From Chitinophagales bacterium (GTDB taxonomy: Bacteria > Bacteroidota > Bacteroidia > Chitinophagales > JADIYW01): DNA of 64,000 bases. Shown here piece by piece: positions 63,439 through 64,000 of the stretch; the first letter of the stretch is position 1, and each line of letters starts with the position of its first letter. Under the pieces are notes generated by a model. It was not told where the DNA came from and did no database searches. It was given only the letters and a program-made list of their open reading frames with translations. The stretch covers positions 310,001 to 374,000 of the forward strand of contig JACJXT010000012.1 in NCBI GenBank assembly GCA_020636535.1. Direction: 5' to 3'. A program made the translations under genes and the position numbers.

Positions 63439-63836
63439 TTTATTAATATTCCTTTTTTGTTGATTATAGGAACAGTTGTTAAGTTTTCTTTGCTTATACT
63501 TCCTTCTACAAAGATAAACTTTCTATCGTAGATTTGAGTACCTATATAAAAACTCACCATAAACTCGTTGTTTAAGTGATGTAACTCGCTAGGTATTTCT
63601 TCAATTTTTGCGAATGAATTTGGAGCAACATCTCCCATAAACCAACGCAGCGTAGATGTTTGCAAGTGTTTATCTTTTTCTACTTTGTATCCTTCTGAAG
63701 TAATGAGCATTTTTTCTTTCGCGGTTTCTCCAAAATTAATAATGTAAGCACTCCAAATTGGTTGACCGTTATCGTTTTCTTCTACAATCGCCATGCCTAA
63801 ATCTGTTACGGTATTAAAGTTTATATCTTTTAACAT
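63435..63836 (-). CDS. Conserved-looking Bacteroidota protein of unknown function
   Basis: 133 residues, no signal or membrane segment, beta-rich: FGETAKEKMLITSEGYKVEKDKHLQTSTLRWFMGDVAPNSFAKIEEIP. No domain recognised. It overlaps the pseudouridine synthase start by 4 nt (ATGA) and its own start overlaps the restored lipB stop, so it sits inside a tightly packed lipB-unknown-rluA operon. Confidence 0.6.
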   Translation of the reverse strand: MLKDINFNTVTDLGMAIVEENDNGQPIWSAYIINFGETAKEKMLITSEGYKVEKDKHLQTSTLRWFMGDVAPNSFAKIEEIPSELHHLNNEFMVSFYIGTQIYDRKFIFVEGSISKENLTTVPIINKKGILIK

Positions 63837-63900
63837 TGTATCTTACAATTAAATATTTTTTCAAAATTATTAATTAGTAATTGTTTTACTTTATCTTTTT

Positions 63901-64000
63901 CTATTGTTTGATTGATTTTTTTTGCATACTTGTAACGCCTTTGTCTGCAATACCACATGGAACGATATAATTAAAATAATCTAAATTGGTATTTACATTG
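63901..64000 (-). pseudogene. lipB: Octanoyltransferase LipB, C-terminal part, frameshifted and cut by window edge
   Basis: Only the C-terminus is in the window: NVNTNLDYFNYIVPCGIADKGVTSM..., the LipB segment with the acyl-thioester Cys in PCGI. LipB transfers octanoyl groups from ACP to lipoate-dependent enzymes. The frame stops at TAG (63901-63903). Adding one A to the A8 run (63916-63923 on the plus strand as T) restores MQKKINQTIEKDKVKQLL... to a TAA at 63830-63832, which overlaps the next ATG (63834-63836). That overlap supports the restored reading. Confidence 0.72.

Noticed and set aside
1..64000. tRNA, rRNA or riboswitch genes.
   Set aside because: I saw no cloverleaf, rRNA signature or known aptamer by eye; a covariance-model search would be needed to exclude small RNAs.

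Overview
The window looks like chromosomal DNA from a low-GC member of the Bacteroidota. Several clade markers agree: a PorP/SprF-type IX secretion protein next to a giant PKD-domain protein with a gliding-type C-terminal domain, other secreted proteins with YPNP-type sorting domains, a DUF4290 gene beside murA, an ECF sigma/anti-sigma-like pair, and TAnnTTTG -7 promoter elements in place of E. coli-type -10 boxes. I see no rRNA or tRNA genes and no CRISPR array.

Layout. 0-3.2 kb: end of a family 2 glycosyltransferase, a GT-C membrane glycosyltransferase, and an IS200/IS605-type element. 3.2-10.1 kb, minus strand: sigma/anti-sigma-like/Spy-like operon, a short sorting-domain protein, murA with DUF4290, and a UvrD/PcrA helicase. 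10.1-13.7 kb: repeat-rich spacer, then small lipoproteins and a frameshifted matrixin-type metalloprotease. 13.8-16.2 kb: TlpA-like thioredoxin, grpE-dnaJ. 16.5-19.2 kb: an unknown gene and an OLD-like ATPase/TOPRIM protein, the best defence candidate. 19.3-31.5 kb: guaB, a TrpF-like protein with ctaA, an epimerase, anmK, a tyrosine phosphatase, a secreted propeller-like protein, mfd, and secreted unknowns. 31.5-35.7 kb: a VapBC-type pair between two identical terminators, hppA with a Cys-rich tail, an HMA metal-binding protein and a SirB-like protein. 35.7-42.4 kb: PorP/SprF, the 1437-residue PKD protein, and a secreted nuclease. 42.5-50.5 kb: DUF937, a medium-chain dehydrogenase, and a TetR-TolC-adaptor-RND efflux operon. 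50.5-59.8 kb: IS256-type element, SEC-C protein, GNAT, an FG-GAP surface protein, and an IS110 transposase followed by three tandem copies of a 124-bp unit. 59.8-64 kb: secreted protein, MazG-like hydrolase, ilvE, rluA-type synthase, a conserved unknown, and the end of lipB.

Themes. (1) Envelope and secretion: the PorP/SprF-PKD pair probably forms a type IX secretion and anchoring unit; the matrixin, nuclease and FG-GAP proteins are exported, several apparently by the same route. (2) Three genes (matrixin, SEC-C, lipB) are each broken by one missing base in a homopolymer, and one base restores canonical sequence in each. This looks more like sequencing error than decay. (3) Several genes have a TAnnTTTG box only 3-6 nt before the start codon, implying leaderless or near-leaderless mRNA. 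(4) Intergenic DNA carries several dispersed repeat families, one MITE-like and one REP-like; the REP-like 25-mer lies on both sides of the IS110 gene and tandem array.
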